Below, one piece after another: positions 63,044 through 64,000 of a DNA stretch of 64,000 nucleotides. Every line of letters begins with the position of its first letter. Position 1 is the first letter of the stretch. Below the pieces are notes generated by a model, which was given only the letters and a program-made list of their open reading frames with translations, searched no databases and had not been told where the DNA came from. Made by a program: the position numbers and the translations under genes. Source of the DNA: Mycobacterium florentinum (GTDB taxonomy: Bacteria; Actinomycetota; Actinomycetes; Mycobacteriales; Mycobacteriaceae); assembly GCF_010730355.1 (NCBI RefSeq), contig NZ_AP022576.1, positions 4,402,001-4,466,000 on the forward strand, written 5' to 3'.

Positions 63044-64000
63044 CTCACCCGAAGAGGCGGCCTTCCGCGATCGACTGCGCACCTGGCTTTCGGCGCACGC
63101 CAAGGAATACTCCGGCTCCGGCGACGAGTACTGGGAGCGCATGGCCGACTGGCATCGCGCCCTGTACGAGAACGGCTTTTTCGGCCTGTCCTGGCCACGC
63201 GATTGGGGCGGGCAGGACCTGGCGCCGGTGTACGACGTCATCGTCGACGAGGAGCTGGTGCGCGCCGGTGCCCCGCCGCGCCCGAGTGTTGGCTACCTGG
63301 TGTACGGCATCGGCGAACACGCCAGCGATGAGGTCCGGAAACGCTTCCTGCCCGGCATCATCAACGGCACCGAGCGCTGGTGCCAAGGCTTTAGCGAACC
63401 GGGCGCCGGCTCGGACCTGGCATCGCTGACCACGACCGCCACCCGGGTCGGCGACAACTACGTCATCCACGGTCACAAGATCTGGACGAGCTACTCCGAC
63501 GTGGCCGACTGGTGTCTGCTGCTGGCCCGTACCGATCCCGAGGCGAAGCGACACCGGGGACTGTCTGCGTTCGTGATCGCGATGAAACAGCCTGGTGTGC
63601 AACAACGTCCGCTGCAGATGATGAACGGGGTCACCAACGAATTCGGTCAGGTGTTCTTCGACGGCGCCACGGTGCCGGCCGACCGGATGGTCGGTGCCCC
63701 CGGTGACGGCTGGGCGGTCGCGATGACCGTCGTCGGGCACGAGCGCGAACCGTCCACCCTCGGTTACGCCGCCCGATACGGCAAGCTCGTCCGACAACTG
63801 TTGGCGCACTGGATTGATCGCGAAAGCCCGGTTCCTGAGGAGCTCGCCTGGGCGGCGGTTCAGTCGGACATGCTGACGCATCACGTGCGGCGGCGGTTGT
63901 CCGAACAGCTGGATGGGGTGTCGCACGGGTCGGAAGGCTCGCTGGACAAGTTACTGATGACCTGGGTCGAGCAATCCGTTGGGCATGCCGCACTGGCGGT
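63030..64000 (+). CDS. acyl-CoA dehydrogenase-like subunit B, cut by window edge
   Basis: The frame opens at TTG 63030 with AAGGAG 7 bp upstream, overlapping the first gene by 14 bp, and stays open to the window end. It reads LDFRDSPEEAAFRDRLRTWL; CQGFSEPGAGSDLASLTT and GHKIWTSYSDVADWCLLLAR are the ACAD N-terminal and middle-domain signatures. It should form an alpha2beta2 enzyme with its neighbour. The C-terminus is not in the window. Confidence 0.93.
   Translation, partial: MDFRDSPEEAAFRDRLRTWLSAHAKEYSGSGDEYWERMADWHRALYENGFFGLSWPRDWGGQDLAPVYDVIVDEELVRAGAPPRPSVGYLVYGIGEHASDEVRKRFLPGIINGTERWCQGFSEPGAGSDLASLTTTATRVGDNYVIHGHKIWTSYSDVADWCLLLARTDPEAKRHRGLSAFVIAMKQPGVQQRPLQMMNGVTNEFGQVFFDGATVPADRMVGAPGDGWAVAMTVVGHEREPSTLGYAARYGKLVRQLLAHWIDRESPVPEELAWAAVQSDMLTHHVRRRLSEQLDGVSHGSEGSLDKLLMTWVEQSVGHAALA

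Overview
The window is high-GC chromosomal DNA of a slow-growing non-tuberculous mycobacterium. Its backbone follows the Mycobacterium tuberculosis order from about Rv0798c (encapsulin) to Rv0831c and the Lys-Glu-Asp-Phe tRNA cluster. It includes the mycobacterial genes mshD, lmeA, glnR, desA1 and phoY2. Several accessory insertions interrupt that backbone. Locus-tag equivalents come from memory of synteny, not from a search. No rRNA, CRISPR array, transposase or phage gene was seen.

Layout. 1-1.5 kb: start of a TMEM175-type gene next to a truncated VOC gene, then a DUF427 protein. 1.5-7.6 kb: an accessory redox module of MDR reductase, two TetR regulators in overlapping frames, alpha/beta hydrolase, SDR and a MOSC-ferredoxin-reductase fusion. 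Five copies of a 16-bp operator (TGGG-N8-CCCA) sit at its promoters. 7.6-24.8 kb: encapsulin and its DyP peroxidase cargo, pepC, a TetR/phosphotransferase pair, an XRE/SnoaL pair, purL, an orphan Mce protein with a HAD lipoprotein, an SCP2-like protein, purF, purM, DUF3073, a YgfZ-type protein and aminodeoxychorismate lyase. 25-29 kb: a two-gene insertion, a membrane TIR protein with a PknH-like extracellular sensor and a membrane TrkA-N/RyR protein. This is the best candidate for an undescribed signalling or defence system. 29-32 kb: nitrobindin, an unannotated 32-residue membrane protein, sseC2, cysA2, a DUF4395 protein, a poly-cysteine leaderless leader peptide and thiX.

32-46 kb: lmeA, glnR, mshD, a complete pstS-pstC-pstA-phoT operon with a candidate PHO box, phoY2, an LCP ligase, dus, desA1, a TetR regulator and a DUF2236 oxygenase. 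46-48 kb: an internally deleted SAM-methyltransferase gene, a TIGR04255 gene and four tRNAs. 48-53.7 kb: accessory genes including an exported papain-like peptidase, F420-type enzymes, a secreted protein, a tautomerase, a VanX-like dipeptidase and a methyltransferase.

53.7 kb to the end: a catabolic cluster with an SDR, a two-subunit B12-dependent acyl-CoA mutase, a luciferase-like F420 enzyme, a CoA transferase, an amidohydrolase, an EthD-like protein, a 2Fe-2S ferredoxin, an acyl-CoA synthetase and two acyl-CoA dehydrogenases. The set could activate a carboxylic acid to its CoA thioester, dehydrogenate it and rearrange its carbon skeleton. The substrate cannot be read from the sequence.
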